A program made the translations under genes and the position numbers. DNA of 6,678 nt from Candidatus Thorarchaeota archaeon MP11T_1 (GTDB lineage: Archaea; Asgardarchaeota; Thorarchaeia; Thorarchaeales; Thorarchaeaceae): contig PJET01000089.1 in the NCBI GenBank assembly GCA_002825515.1, forward strand, positions 1 through 6,678, in the 5' to 3' direction. Shown piece by piece: positions 1-5,930 of this stretch (positions are counted from its first letter, which is position 1; every line of letters begins with the position of its first letter). The notes under the pieces were generated by a model. The model had not been told where the DNA came from. It saw only the letters and a list, made by a program, of their open reading frames with translations, and searched no databases.

Positions 1-1704
1 AGTAAATGTATCTTCAAAATAGACTCTTACCTCGATTGTACTCTCAGTATAACCATCAATGTCTGATTGTGCGGGAGTCAGAGAGGTAGGATAGAAAATA
101 GCAATATCCTTGGTTAGGTACCCTGCATCTGTACCATTCGCCCAAGATACTTCAAGAGTGTATGCACCATTGTCCGAACTCGTACTGTCTACATCCCACA
201 GATAATTCGCTTTTCCGCTATCTACGCTTTTATTTGATGGAAACCATACAACTGATCCCCCTTTGACAACAGTAAGATTTGCTAAACCGGTAGTCACAGG
301 GTCTGAGTCTTCTTCTAGGATTGTAAGGTTGACATCAACATCAACGAGAATGGATGCGATATTGATTAATTCAATATCATCTGACGAATCATATGTATGA
401 ACTGAGGAAAGATGATTATACGAACTTGCAGCAAGCCTCCATGTTCCATCAGTCATGCTAGCACATCTGACTATTGAACCTAGCAATGAGTAATCAGTGT
501 GATTCGTTGTGGGTGTTGCACTCTCATATAGTCCCGTGATTGTCCAGCTTATGGCCTTAGAGATATTAAGGTACTTAGCAACTTGTCCTGATACGCTCGG
601 ATACGATGTACCAACCCGAACACTCCAATCAACTAATCCCGCTGAGGATGTGATCTCCCATGATGCAGTTGCTGTTGTATCCTTGACATACGAGAGAGTC
701 ATGTTGTAATTGAAATAGACTGATTGGTTGGTGTCAAATGAGATGTTTGTGATATTCTCTGAAGCAGATGATATATCAAAATTTAATGATGTAATAGTTG
801 AAGAGTTAACTTTCAGATCGACCTGCTGTACCGAAGAATAAGTCAATGGTGTATCTGATGTCTGATTCCATGGAATATATGTATAGTTCATCAAAGCTTC
901 GAGAGGCAATAAAATCCAGCCACTCGGTCCTCTCTGATATGAACCGAACGTTCCTGCATCATTTTCTCCACCCCACCATATAGTTGGATACGATGGTTCG
1001 GGAGATCCTTCCTTCGAAAGGCTAGAGCCATCGATTACTGCCCAATAAATTGTGTTAGCTGAAAGTGAAGCATTTCCTCCTTGAATTGTAGACCATGAGA
1101 AAGCAGTATCTGAAGCTGTCATATTCACTGGAGTCGTAATATCTATAGCGCTGTCAAGATTTGATGAGCTACCAGAACGTATAACCAAAGATGCATTGCC
1201 TCTTACAGGTGGGTCATAATCATCTGTGCTATAGTAAATTGAGTAGTTCATAAGAGCTCCATCATGATCTTGATTGTAGAAACCTTGTGCGAGTTGCGAA
1301 AAGAAAAGAGGCTCAAACTCATAGATTTGGAACTCGAAACTCTCGTATGTGACTCCCACAACCTCCTTCTCAGCTGCAGCCATGATGCTCTCAGTTTCTA
1401 TCCGTGCACTGAAGAGTCTCCACCCTGACACTTGATAATCTAAAAGATCAAGTTCTGCATTGTGTGTGGCAGTATCCCCATATGTATTCAATATCTCGAG
1501 TCGCTGACCAGTGATTGTGCGATCGAAGAACATGGTAGCAGTTTGACCACTCCCTCCACCTGACACGGATGCTGTACTGCTTTGACTGTCTGGTGAGAAG
1601 GGGTGTTCATTCTGAAGAATCGTTGCACTATTTGGACTTCCTACTCCCTGAACAGCTGCGAGAACCAACACAGCAATGATCAACAAGACTGCAGATTTCT
1701 TCAT
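1..1704 (-). CDS. Large secreted/cell-surface beta-sandwich protein, N-terminal part (C-terminus outside window)
   Basis: The minus-strand frame is open from an ATG at 1704 to base 1 (568 codons, no stop), so the gene continues beyond the left edge. The start is preceded by AGAGGTG five bases upstream, a good ribosome binding site. Residues 1-22 form a typical export signal: two lysines, then a hydrophobic run (AVLLIIAVLVLAAV). The mature part is rich in Ser, Thr, Asn and Tyr, and holds 16 N-X-S/T sequons and a single cysteine, as expected for a glycosylated archaeal surface protein. Residues about 134-263 (from LAQGFYNQ through TIYWAVIDG to a Trp/Gly-rich end) resemble the jelly-roll-like domains found in modular surface proteins, perhaps of the choice-of-anchor type. 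Residues about 285-568 look like Ig/CARDB-like beta-sandwich modules (for example YTLEVSWANGTDAGY). No enzyme motif is visible. The ligand and function are unknown. A C-terminal membrane anchor is expected but lies outside the window. The existence of the gene and its export are well supported; the domain names are inference. Confidence 0.85.
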   Translation of the reverse strand, partial: MKKSAVLLIIAVLVLAAVQGVGSPNSATILQNEHPFSPDSQSSTASVSGGGSGQTATMFFDRTITGQRLEILNTYGDTATHNAELDLLDYQVSGWRLFSARIETESIMAAAEKEVVGVTYESFEFQIYEFEPLFFSQLAQGFYNQDHDGALMNYSIYYSTDDYDPPVRGNASLVIRSGSSSNLDSAIDITTPVNMTASDTAFSWSTIQGGNASLSANTIYWAVIDGSSLSKEGSPEPSYPTIWWGGENDAGTFGSYQRGPSGWILLPLEALMNYTYIPWNQTSDTPLTYSSVQQVDLKVNSSTITSLNFDISSASENITNISFDTNQSVYFNYNMTLSYVKDTTATASWEITSSAGLVDWSVRVGTSYPSVSGQVAKYLNISKAISWTITGLYESATPTTNHTDYSLLGSIVRCASMTDGTWRLAASSYNHLSSVHTYDSSDDIELINIASILVDVDVNLTILEEDSDPVTTGLANLTVVKGGSVVWFPSNKSVDSGKANYLWDVDSTSSDNGAYTLEVSWANGTDAGYLTKDIAIFYPTSLTPAQSDIDGYTESTIEVRVYFEDTFT

Positions 1705-1780
1705 GTGAACACCTCTTCAGCAGACGGCGGAACATCTACTCCGCAGTTGTAGCGCCCTTATTCTTAATTCCTATGATTTG

Positions 1781-1808
1781 AAAAAGAGAGCTACTATGTA
1801 TCTCTCCC
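1781..1808 (-). terminator. Hairpin plus T-tract, candidate terminator after the 170-aa hypothetical gene
   Basis: On the minus strand, GGGAGAG (1802-1808) can pair with CTCTC (1786-1790) and the next two Ts: five Watson-Crick and two G-T pairs around an 11-base loop. The 3' arm runs straight into TTTTT (1781-1785). A second T5 lies a little upstream, at 1811-1815. It sits between the stop at 1833 and the next start at 1704, where a transcript would be expected to end. Archaeal termination depends mainly on the T-tract, so the hairpin may be incidental. Confidence 0.35.
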
Positions 1809-1832
1809 GAAAAACAGTCAAGCTCGTCATTA

Positions 1833-2345
1833 TTATGTATAATATGACGGCCCTGCGTCAGTGGTCGGGTCCGGCTTGACTCCCACCTGTCCGGTTGTTT
1901 CATTGAGCACTGCTATTACCATATCAATTGCTCCATGAAGTTTCCGCATGGTCCTCCAGAGTTGATTCTCGGTGAATGCATCATCGTAGATTCGATCTGA
2001 AATAACGAATCCTGGACCTGGTGGTTGAGGTCCGGACTGTCCAGGGCGGGGTTGGATAAATCCCATATTGAAGCCCTCTTGGAAACTGAACTTCATTGCT
2101 TTCATCTGAAAATCGCGCATCATCTCAACTGTCAAGAGTTTCTGATGCTGAGGTGAGATCATAATCTGTGATTCAATCTGAAGGTATCTCTGCTCATTTG
2201 GGCGAACGACAGTGAAGAAGAATCGCATGAACTTTACCTTGAACAAAAATTCTGCTTTTGGATTTGATATAGTCTCAACTTTAGTGCCTTCTCGTGAAAA
2301 CCAATCACGTACTGCTTCTTTGATGAGTTCAGTTTGATTCGACAA
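1833..2345 (-). CDS. Conserved-looking hypothetical protein, 170 aa (possibly DUF2299-like)
   Basis: I do not recognise this protein with confidence. The frame is open from a TTG at 2360, but those first bases are themselves the Shine-Dalgarno (TTGGAGGCG). The likelier start is the TTG at 2345, eight bases after GGAGG, giving a protein that begins MSNQTELIKEAVRDWF. Residues 5-60 read as an amphipathic helix (IKEAVRDWFSREG) followed by beta strands (EFLFKVKF, RFFFTVV), then a helical segment (LLTVEMMRDFQMKAMKF). This pattern resembles small archaeal DUF2299-type alpha/beta proteins; the family call comes from memory of its style and is unproven. Residues about 98-112 form a Pro/Gly-rich linker (PRPGQSGPQPPGPG), followed by a C-terminal helix (ENQLWRTMRKLHGAIDMVIAVL). 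There is no signal peptide, membrane segment or catalytic motif, so it is probably cytoplasmic. It lies 63 bases after the nitrilase stop on the same strand, so co-transcription is possible. Translation ends in three tandem in-frame stops (TAA TAA TGA). Confidence 0.75.
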   Translation of the reverse strand: MSNQTELIKEAVRDWFSREGTKVETISNPKAEFLFKVKFMRFFFTVVRPNEQRYLQIESQIMISPQHQKLLTVEMMRDFQMKAMKFSFQEGFNMGFIQPRPGQSGPQPPGPGFVISDRIYDDAFTENQLWRTMRKLHGAIDMVIAVLNETTGQVGVKPDPTTDAGPSYYT

Positions 2346-2353
2346 TAAATACG

Positions 2354-2358
2354 CCTCC
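2354..2358 (-). promoter_or_regulatory. Ribosome binding site that decides the start of the 170-aa hypothetical gene
   Basis: The minus strand reads TTGGAGGCGTATTTATTG from 2360 down to 2343. GGAGG is eight bases from the TTG at 2345, a normal spacing. The TTG at 2360 overlaps the SD itself and has no GGAGG of its own, so the longer 175-codon reading is less likely. Confidence 0.65.
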
Positions 2359-2408
2359 AAATCACTTGGTCAAATAACATCACTCACTTAACGCTTGTGT
2401 TCTTCTAG

Positions 2409-3212
2409 TTATTCTCGAAACCAATGAAGGTTGTTATAACCTGATGGTGAAATATCCGCATAACAGGTGATTTGTGACCTCACACTCTTAATCATATCAG
2501 TATCTCCTTCAGATACTATAATCCGCTCTTGTGAATTGCGTCTAGTCATAATCACTCCCCATGGATCAACAATCTGACTATGGCCGAAGTAAGTCTTGCC
2601 ATCGAATCCAAATCCAATTCTATTCGCAGCTGCAACGTACAACTGGTTTTCAATAGCTCGTGCCTGAACTAGTGTGTTCCAATGTTCACTTCTAGGATCA
2701 GGGAATGCAGCTGGGATCAGTACAATCTCTGCACCCTCAAGTGCAAGTCTACGAGTGACTTCGGGAAATCTGATGTCATAACATATCTGGACTCCAACAT
2801 TGATTCCTGAGCATTCGAATAGTACGATGTCCTTTCCACCAACAAAGACATCACGCTCTTCTTGAAATGGATGTATCTTACTGTATGTACCGTAGACTTC
2901 TCCATCTGGTTTGGCCATGACAAGAGTGTTATGGAATTTATCACCACTCTTCTCAATTCCAGTCCCAATAGTGTATGATTGATGTTCTTCTGCAATTGAA
3001 CAGATGAAGTCTGTAGTTGGTCCTGGTACACCCGGTCCCATCTTGTTGTAATCTTCATGACGAAATCCTATCGAAAATAACTCGGGTAGTAGAATGAACT
3101 GCACTCCTTTTCCAGGTTTATGCTGACTTAGTAGGAACTTTGCACGTTCAAAGTTACTTTGTCGATTCCCTTCTTCACAAGGCATTTGAACCAAGGTCAT
3201 TGTAAATTGCAT
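2409..3212 (-). CDS. Carbon-nitrogen hydrolase (nitrilase superfamily), likely amidase/omega-amidase type
   Basis: A 267-residue protein, the usual size for a single-domain C-N hydrolase. The three catalytic residues are in place: Glu44 in FILLPELF (general base), Lys112 in YSKIHPF, and nucleophile Cys144 in GVQICYDIRFPE. Other family hallmarks are the nearby Glu118/Glu119, the AEIVLIPAAFP strand (161-171), the HWNTLVQARAIENQLYVAAANRIG block (177-200) and the GHSQIVDPWG turn (210-219). Such enzymes hydrolyse amide or nitrile C-N bonds through a Cys-acyl intermediate in the cytoplasm. The CYDIRFPE nucleophile loop is typical of the Nit/omega-amidase and related amidase branches rather than true nitrilases, but the substrate cannot be read from sequence alone. 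The start is the ATG at 3212, preceded by AGGAGGT five bases upstream, which favours it over the internal Met5. It is transcribed divergently from the por operon. The 170-aa hypothetical gene follows after 63 bases and may share its transcript. Family certain, substrate open. Confidence 0.93.
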   Translation of the reverse strand: MQFTMTLVQMPCEEGNRQSNFERAKFLLSQHKPGKGVQFILLPELFSIGFRHEDYNKMGPGVPGPTTDFICSIAEEHQSYTIGTGIEKSGDKFHNTLVMAKPDGEVYGTYSKIHPFQEERDVFVGGKDIVLFECSGINVGVQICYDIRFPEVTRRLALEGAEIVLIPAAFPDPRSEHWNTLVQARAIENQLYVAAANRIGFGFDGKTYFGHSQIVDPWGVIMTRRNSQERIIVSEGDTDMIKSVRSQITCYADISPSGYNNLHWFRE

Positions 3213-3217
3213 GTGAA

Positions 3218-3224
3218 ACCTCCT
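3218..3224 (-). promoter_or_regulatory. Strong ribosome binding site of the C-N hydrolase gene
   Basis: The minus strand reads AGGAGGT, then five bases, then ATG at 3212. It is the strongest SD in the window. It fixes the start of the hydrolase and shows that this organism uses SD-led initiation, which matters when judging the SD-less start near 6638. Confidence 0.7.
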
Positions 3225-3245
3225 CTTCGGGTGATTTGCTCACGA

Positions 3246-3266
3246 CTGATAGGTCTGATAAGATAA
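3246..3266. promoter_or_regulatory. Direct CTGATA repeats and AT-rich element in the divergent intergenic region
   Basis: CTGATA occurs at 3246-3251 and again at 3255-3260, a nine-base period, followed directly by AGATAA. Read on the minus strand, this gives TTATCTTATC about 45-55 bases upstream of the hydrolase ATG. That is a plausible position for an archaeal TATA box giving a short SD-containing leader. The repeats would then overlap the promoter, as an operator might. The match to a TATA/BRE consensus is weak and six-base repeats can arise by chance. Confidence 0.25.
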
Positions 3267-3311
3267 CCGACTTGAGTAATTCCCAAATCAATACTATCAT
3301 AACGCTTAATT

Positions 3312-3386
3312 GCCTGTCCGCGTTGCGGGCTTTTGTAGGCTCTCAGTGGACGTGTGTCTGTTGGTAAACGAGGTAAATACTGAGCC
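3312..3386 (+). promoter_or_regulatory. Structured leader candidate upstream of porD (two competing hairpins)
   Basis: The 190 bases between the two divergent genes have no convincing ORF. On the plus strand, GTCCGC (3316-3321) pairs with GCGGGC (3325-3330) around a GTT loop and is followed by TTTT (3331-3334). The flanks GCCT (3312-3315) and AGGC (3337-3340) can extend this stem across the T run. A second stem pairs CTCAGT (3342-3347) with ACTGAG (3379-3384), extended over a two-base bulge by GG (3338-3339) with CC (3385-3386). GG at 3338-3339 belongs to both, so the two full folds exclude each other. The first hairpin is terminator-like and the second ends 16 bases before the porD ATG. It matches no riboswitch class that I recognise. 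I cannot place the transcription start, so it is not certain that this DNA is transcribed. Confidence 0.3.
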
Positions 3387-3402
3387 AAAGAGCAGGAAGG
3401 AA

Positions 3403-3681
3403 ATGCCGAAGACATCTTACTCCAAACCCGTTATTGGTGCAACGGGTAAAACCGGTGATTGGCGAACTTTTGATCCAGTTGTCAATTATGATGAGTGTAA
3501 TCGATGTCGAACTTGCTGGCTCCACTGCCCCGAGGCTGTGATTAGTTTAGATGAAGATGGAACTCCCCATACAGATTATGACTATTGCAAAGGTTGCGGT
3601 ATCTGTGCTGAAGTCTGTCCCAAAAAGTGTATAGAGATGCTTCGTACAGATGAACGAAAGAGGAGGACTGGTGAGGTATGA
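3403..3681 (+). CDS. porD: Pyruvate/2-oxoacid:ferredoxin oxidoreductase, delta subunit (2x[4Fe-4S] ferredoxin)
   Basis: A 92-residue dicluster ferredoxin subunit. It has two CxxCxxCxxxCP motifs, at Cys32/35/38/42 (CNRCRTCWLHCP) and Cys62/65/68/72 (CKGCGICAEVCP). The segments KTGDWRTFDPVV before the first and DYDYCKGCGIC at the second are characteristic of PorD/VorD. It passes electrons from the PorB cluster to external ferredoxin. The start at ATG 3403 is preferred because AGGAAGG lies just upstream and the protein then has the normal length of about 90-105 residues. The frame is open 31 codons further, back to a TTG at 3310, but that extension has no family resemblance and runs through the hairpin region. 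It overlaps porA by four bases (ATGA), a sign of tight translational coupling. Pyruvate is the default substrate call; a branched-chain or other 2-oxoacid enzyme cannot be excluded. Confidence 0.93.
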   Translation: MPKTSYSKPVIGATGKTGDWRTFDPVVNYDECNRCRTCWLHCPEAVISLDEDGTPHTDYDYCKGCGICAEVCPKKCIEMLRTDERKRRTGEV

Positions 3682-4856
3682 AAACAGAACTCATGAGTGC
3701 AAACTATGCTGCAGCACATTCAGTGGTTTCTGCCAGAGTTGAAGTCGTTGCCGCGTATCCGATTACACCAGCCACAACGGTTCCAGAACAAGTGGCTTTG
3801 TTAAACGAGAAGGGAATTTTCAAGGGTGAATTCATTCGAGTCGAGTCTGAACACTCTGCGATATTTGCCTGCATCGGAGCAAGCTCAACAGGTGCTAGAG
3901 CATTCACTGCTACATCTTCAAATGGATTATTACTGATGGATGAGGGTCTTCATTGGGCTGCAGCTGCAAGACTCCCTATTGTTGTCAATAACGTCAATCG
4001 TTCAGTTTCACCTAGCTGGAACATTCATGTGACACACGACGATGCTTACTCCAAACGTGACACAGGATGGATTCAGTTCTATGTTTCAAGCGTCGATGAG
4101 TTGTATCATACTCTCATTCAGTCCTATAAACTGGCTGAGGATGAACGTGTTCTCATGCCCGTTTTAGTGAACTCAGATGGGTTTGTACTCAGTCACACGC
4201 TCTCAACATATGACTACCTCGAACCTGAGGAAGTAGACAAGTTCTTACCACCCTATTCGCCACCTCACTGGGTGATGGATCCAGAGAATCCAGTTTCTCA
4301 TGGTAATATTGTATTTCCAGAATACTATCAAGAATTCCGATACATGATGCATGAGGGTTCACTAAATGCACTCAAGGTCTATGATGAGGTCGAGAAAGAC
4401 TACAAGAAGTTGTTCGGAAAGTACTTTGGTGGTCCGATTGATTGTTACAGATGTGATGATGCAGAGGTTGTGTTCACATCGCAGGGTTCAATGGCTGCAG
4501 AGGCAATAGATGCAATCGATGAGCTCAGAGAGGAAGGGTATAGGATTGGGAATGCAAGGATGCGCATGATCCGTCCATTTCCTGTTGAGAAGATACGTGA
4601 ACTCGCGAGTAGTGTGAAAGCATTCGCCAGTTTCGATAGAGGAGTTTCATACGGATTCGGTGGTCCGGTAGCCAATGACATTCGAGCCTCCCTTTACAAC
4701 ACAAAATATCGTCCAATAATCAAGAGTTACATCGGAGGTCTTGGAGGACGTGATATGACTGTGCCCGATATTAAAGCTGTAATTCTAGACACATTCAAAG
4801 CCGTCGAAAGCGGCGAGCTAGGTCCAGAAGAAACCTGGCACAATCTCATGGAGTGA
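3678..4856 (+). CDS. porA: Pyruvate/2-oxoacid:ferredoxin oxidoreductase, alpha subunit
   Basis: The 392-residue alpha subunit is full length compared with archaeal PorA (about 390-400). The N-terminal domain (about 5-240) carries the diagnostic YPITP (27-31) and the VESEHSA motif (55-61), where a Glu is expected to contact the thiamine pyrimidine ring. Also present are the GARAFTATSSNGLLLM stretch (72-87), the NRSVSPSWNI loop (107-116) and RDTGWIQFY (127-135). The C-terminal domain (about 260-360) has AEVVFTSQGS, the IRPFP turn (298-302) and GGLGGRD (353-359). With PorB it forms the catalytic core that decarboxylates a 2-oxoacid and transfers the acyl group to CoA, making reduced ferredoxin in the cytoplasm. 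Its ATG overlaps the porD stop and is preceded by GGTGAGGT; porB follows after three bases. CYRC at 256-259 sits in the linker and is not a known cluster site. The choice between POR and a VOR-type paralogue is uncertain. Confidence 0.95.
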   Translation: MKTELMSANYAAAHSVVSARVEVVAAYPITPATTVPEQVALLNEKGIFKGEFIRVESEHSAIFACIGASSTGARAFTATSSNGLLLMDEGLHWAAAARLPIVVNNVNRSVSPSWNIHVTHDDAYSKRDTGWIQFYVSSVDELYHTLIQSYKLAEDERVLMPVLVNSDGFVLSHTLSTYDYLEPEEVDKFLPPYSPPHWVMDPENPVSHGNIVFPEYYQEFRYMMHEGSLNALKVYDEVEKDYKKLFGKYFGGPIDCYRCDDAEVVFTSQGSMAAEAIDAIDELREEGYRIGNARMRMIRPFPVEKIRELASSVKAFASFDRGVSYGFGGPVANDIRASLYNTKYRPIIKSYIGGLGGRDMTVPDIKAVILDTFKAVESGELGPEETWHNLME

Positions 4857-4859
4857 GTA

Positions 4860-5768
4860 ATGATGGTAGCAACAAAAGATATGTCTTTGAAGGAATATGT
4901 GCTTAAGGGAAATGCTGCTTGTGCTGGTTGCCAAGATATGGTTGCACTAAGGCACGCTCATAAAGCACTTGAAGGTGATGTGATCCAAGTCGTACCTGCC
5001 TGCTGTACAAGTGTTGTCCAATCACTCTGGCCAAAGAGCGGTCTCGGAATACCAGTCTTGAATACTGCATTTCCAGCTGCCGCAGCAACTGCATCAGGAG
5101 TCAAAGCTGCATTGAAAGCTAAAGGAAATGACCACACAATGGTCATGTGTTGGGCTGGAGATGGTGGCACGTTCGATATTGGCATTCAAGCTCTCAGCGG
5201 TGCCCTTGAGAGAAGAACCGATTTCCTTTACATCTGTTACAATAATCAGGTATACAGTAACACTGGCACACAGAGATCTGGTGCGACTCCGCTCCATGCA
5301 CAGACAACCACAACCTGGTTTGGAAAAACTGAGCCAGAGAAGATGTTAGATCTCATAATCGCAGCACACGAACCAGTCTATCAATTCACAGCAAATTCTT
5401 CCTATCCGCGAGACCTCTATGAGAAGTTCCAGAAGGCTCGTGAGTATGAGGGTCCAAAGTTTGGTCATATCTTCCTACCTTGTCCACAAGCTTGGAATTA
5501 CCCCGTTGAGAAGGGTGTTGAGATAGGAAAACTTGCTGTTGAAACTGGCTACTGGATCCAGTGGGAGCGCATAGGAGATGAGTTCATTCTTGGACGCCAT
5601 AGTAAGAGATTCCAGGACCCGGCGAAGAGAAAACCGATTGATGAATTTCTGAAGATGCAAGGTCGCTTCTCACACTTGTTCAAACCAAAACGTGATGAGA
5701 AGAAGATTCAGGAGTTACAAGACTTTGTCCAACATCGATGGGATTTAGTCATGAGGACTTTCACATAG
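4860..5768 (+). CDS. porB: Pyruvate/2-oxoacid:ferredoxin oxidoreductase, beta subunit (TPP and [4Fe-4S])
   Basis: A 302-residue beta subunit, near the usual length of about 300-330. The [4Fe-4S] ligands are visible: Cys21 and Cys24 (CAGC), a Cys in PACCTS (48/49) and Cys208 in FLPCPQAW. The thiamine-diphosphate/Mg site is the GDGG motif at 100-103 (WAGDGGTFDIG) with NNQVYSNTGTQRSGATP at 128-144, a near-canonical signature of the family. It holds the TPP and the proximal cluster in the core complex with PorA. The start may be the ATG at 4860 or the adjacent ATG at 4863; GGAGTGA, overlapping the porA stop, serves as SD and suits both. It is the last recognisable por gene: the gamma subunit, which completes the archaeal four-subunit enzyme, is not seen. 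The stop is TAG (amber), and the same frame then stays open for 50 codons into a hydrophobic stretch. Confidence 0.95.
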   Translation: MMVATKDMSLKEYVLKGNAACAGCQDMVALRHAHKALEGDVIQVVPACCTSVVQSLWPKSGLGIPVLNTAFPAAAATASGVKAALKAKGNDHTMVMCWAGDGGTFDIGIQALSGALERRTDFLYICYNNQVYSNTGTQRSGATPLHAQTTTTWFGKTEPEKMLDLIIAAHEPVYQFTANSSYPRDLYEKFQKAREYEGPKFGHIFLPCPQAWNYPVEKGVEIGKLAVETGYWIQWERIGDEFILGRHSKRFQDPAKRKPIDEFLKMQGRFSHLFKPKRDEKKIQELQDFVQHRWDLVMRTFT

Positions 5769-5798
5769 AAGCCCATACTTTCAAGGCATTGGATTGAC

Positions 5799-5921
5799 TT
5801 GAGTCGGCTTGGCGTGGGACAGACAGACTTCTTGATACTATTCATCGGAGGAGTTGGAGGTTTTATCGCGGTTGTGGTAGTAATCTTCTTTTTTAGAAAA
5901 CACCAACTTCCTTGTACATGA
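5799..5921 (+). CDS. Possible 40-aa single-pass membrane protein, or remnant of a surface-protein anchor
   Basis: This is a short ORF with a TTG start at 5799 and stop TGA at 5919-5921. A GTG at 5814 is an alternative start giving 35 residues. After ten mostly polar residues (MSRLGVGQTD) comes an uninterrupted 22-residue hydrophobic segment at 11-32, with a GGVGG core, ending FFF. It is followed at once by basic Arg33, Lys34 and His35. That is a clean transmembrane helix with N-out/C-in charge bias. It lies 30 bases after porB in the same frame, before the convergent gene at 5931. No good SD is seen, only AAGG about 12 bases upstream. The style matches the C-terminal anchors of archaeal surface proteins (Gly/Val/Ile-rich helix plus basic tail), so it could be the 3' scrap of a lost gene. 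I know of no family for it. Confidence 0.35.
   Translation: MSRLGVGQTDFLILFIGGVGGFIAVVVVIFFFRKHQLPCT
5885..5894 (+). terminator. T-rich tract, candidate terminator of the por operon
   Basis: CTTCTTTTTT ends in six Ts (5889-5894), about 120 bases after the porB stop and just before the convergent gene's 3' end at 5931. Oligo-T on the sense strand is the main archaeal termination signal. There is no clear hairpin next to it. The tract also encodes the Phe run of the possible small membrane protein, so a transcript ending here would cut that ORF short. Confidence 0.35.
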
Positions 5922-5930
5922 CTAAGACCT

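Noticed and set aside
509..709. 66-aa plus-strand ORF
   Set aside because: It lies antisense inside the long minus-strand surface-protein frame, has no SD and no protein-like composition. It is a shadow.
2717..3058. 113-aa minus-strand ORF within the hydrolase gene
   Set aside because: It is an alternative frame of a gene with intact catalytic motifs. Its residues show no domain and no SD supports it.
3310..3402. N-terminal extension of porD back to a TTG
   Set aside because: The 31 extra residues do not resemble PorD, the TTG has no SD, and the region contains the hairpin. The ATG at 3403 with AGGAAGG gives the family length.
3301..3402. tRNA or known riboswitch (such as TPP) upstream of porD
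   Set aside because: No T-loop, acceptor stem or anticodon arm can be assembled, and the conserved TPP-riboswitch blocks are absent. Only generic hairpins are supported.
5094..5349. Overlapping ORFs on both strands inside porB
   Set aside because: They cover the GDGG/NNQVYSNT TPP-binding region of porB, whose frame is clearly coding. They are shadows without SDs.
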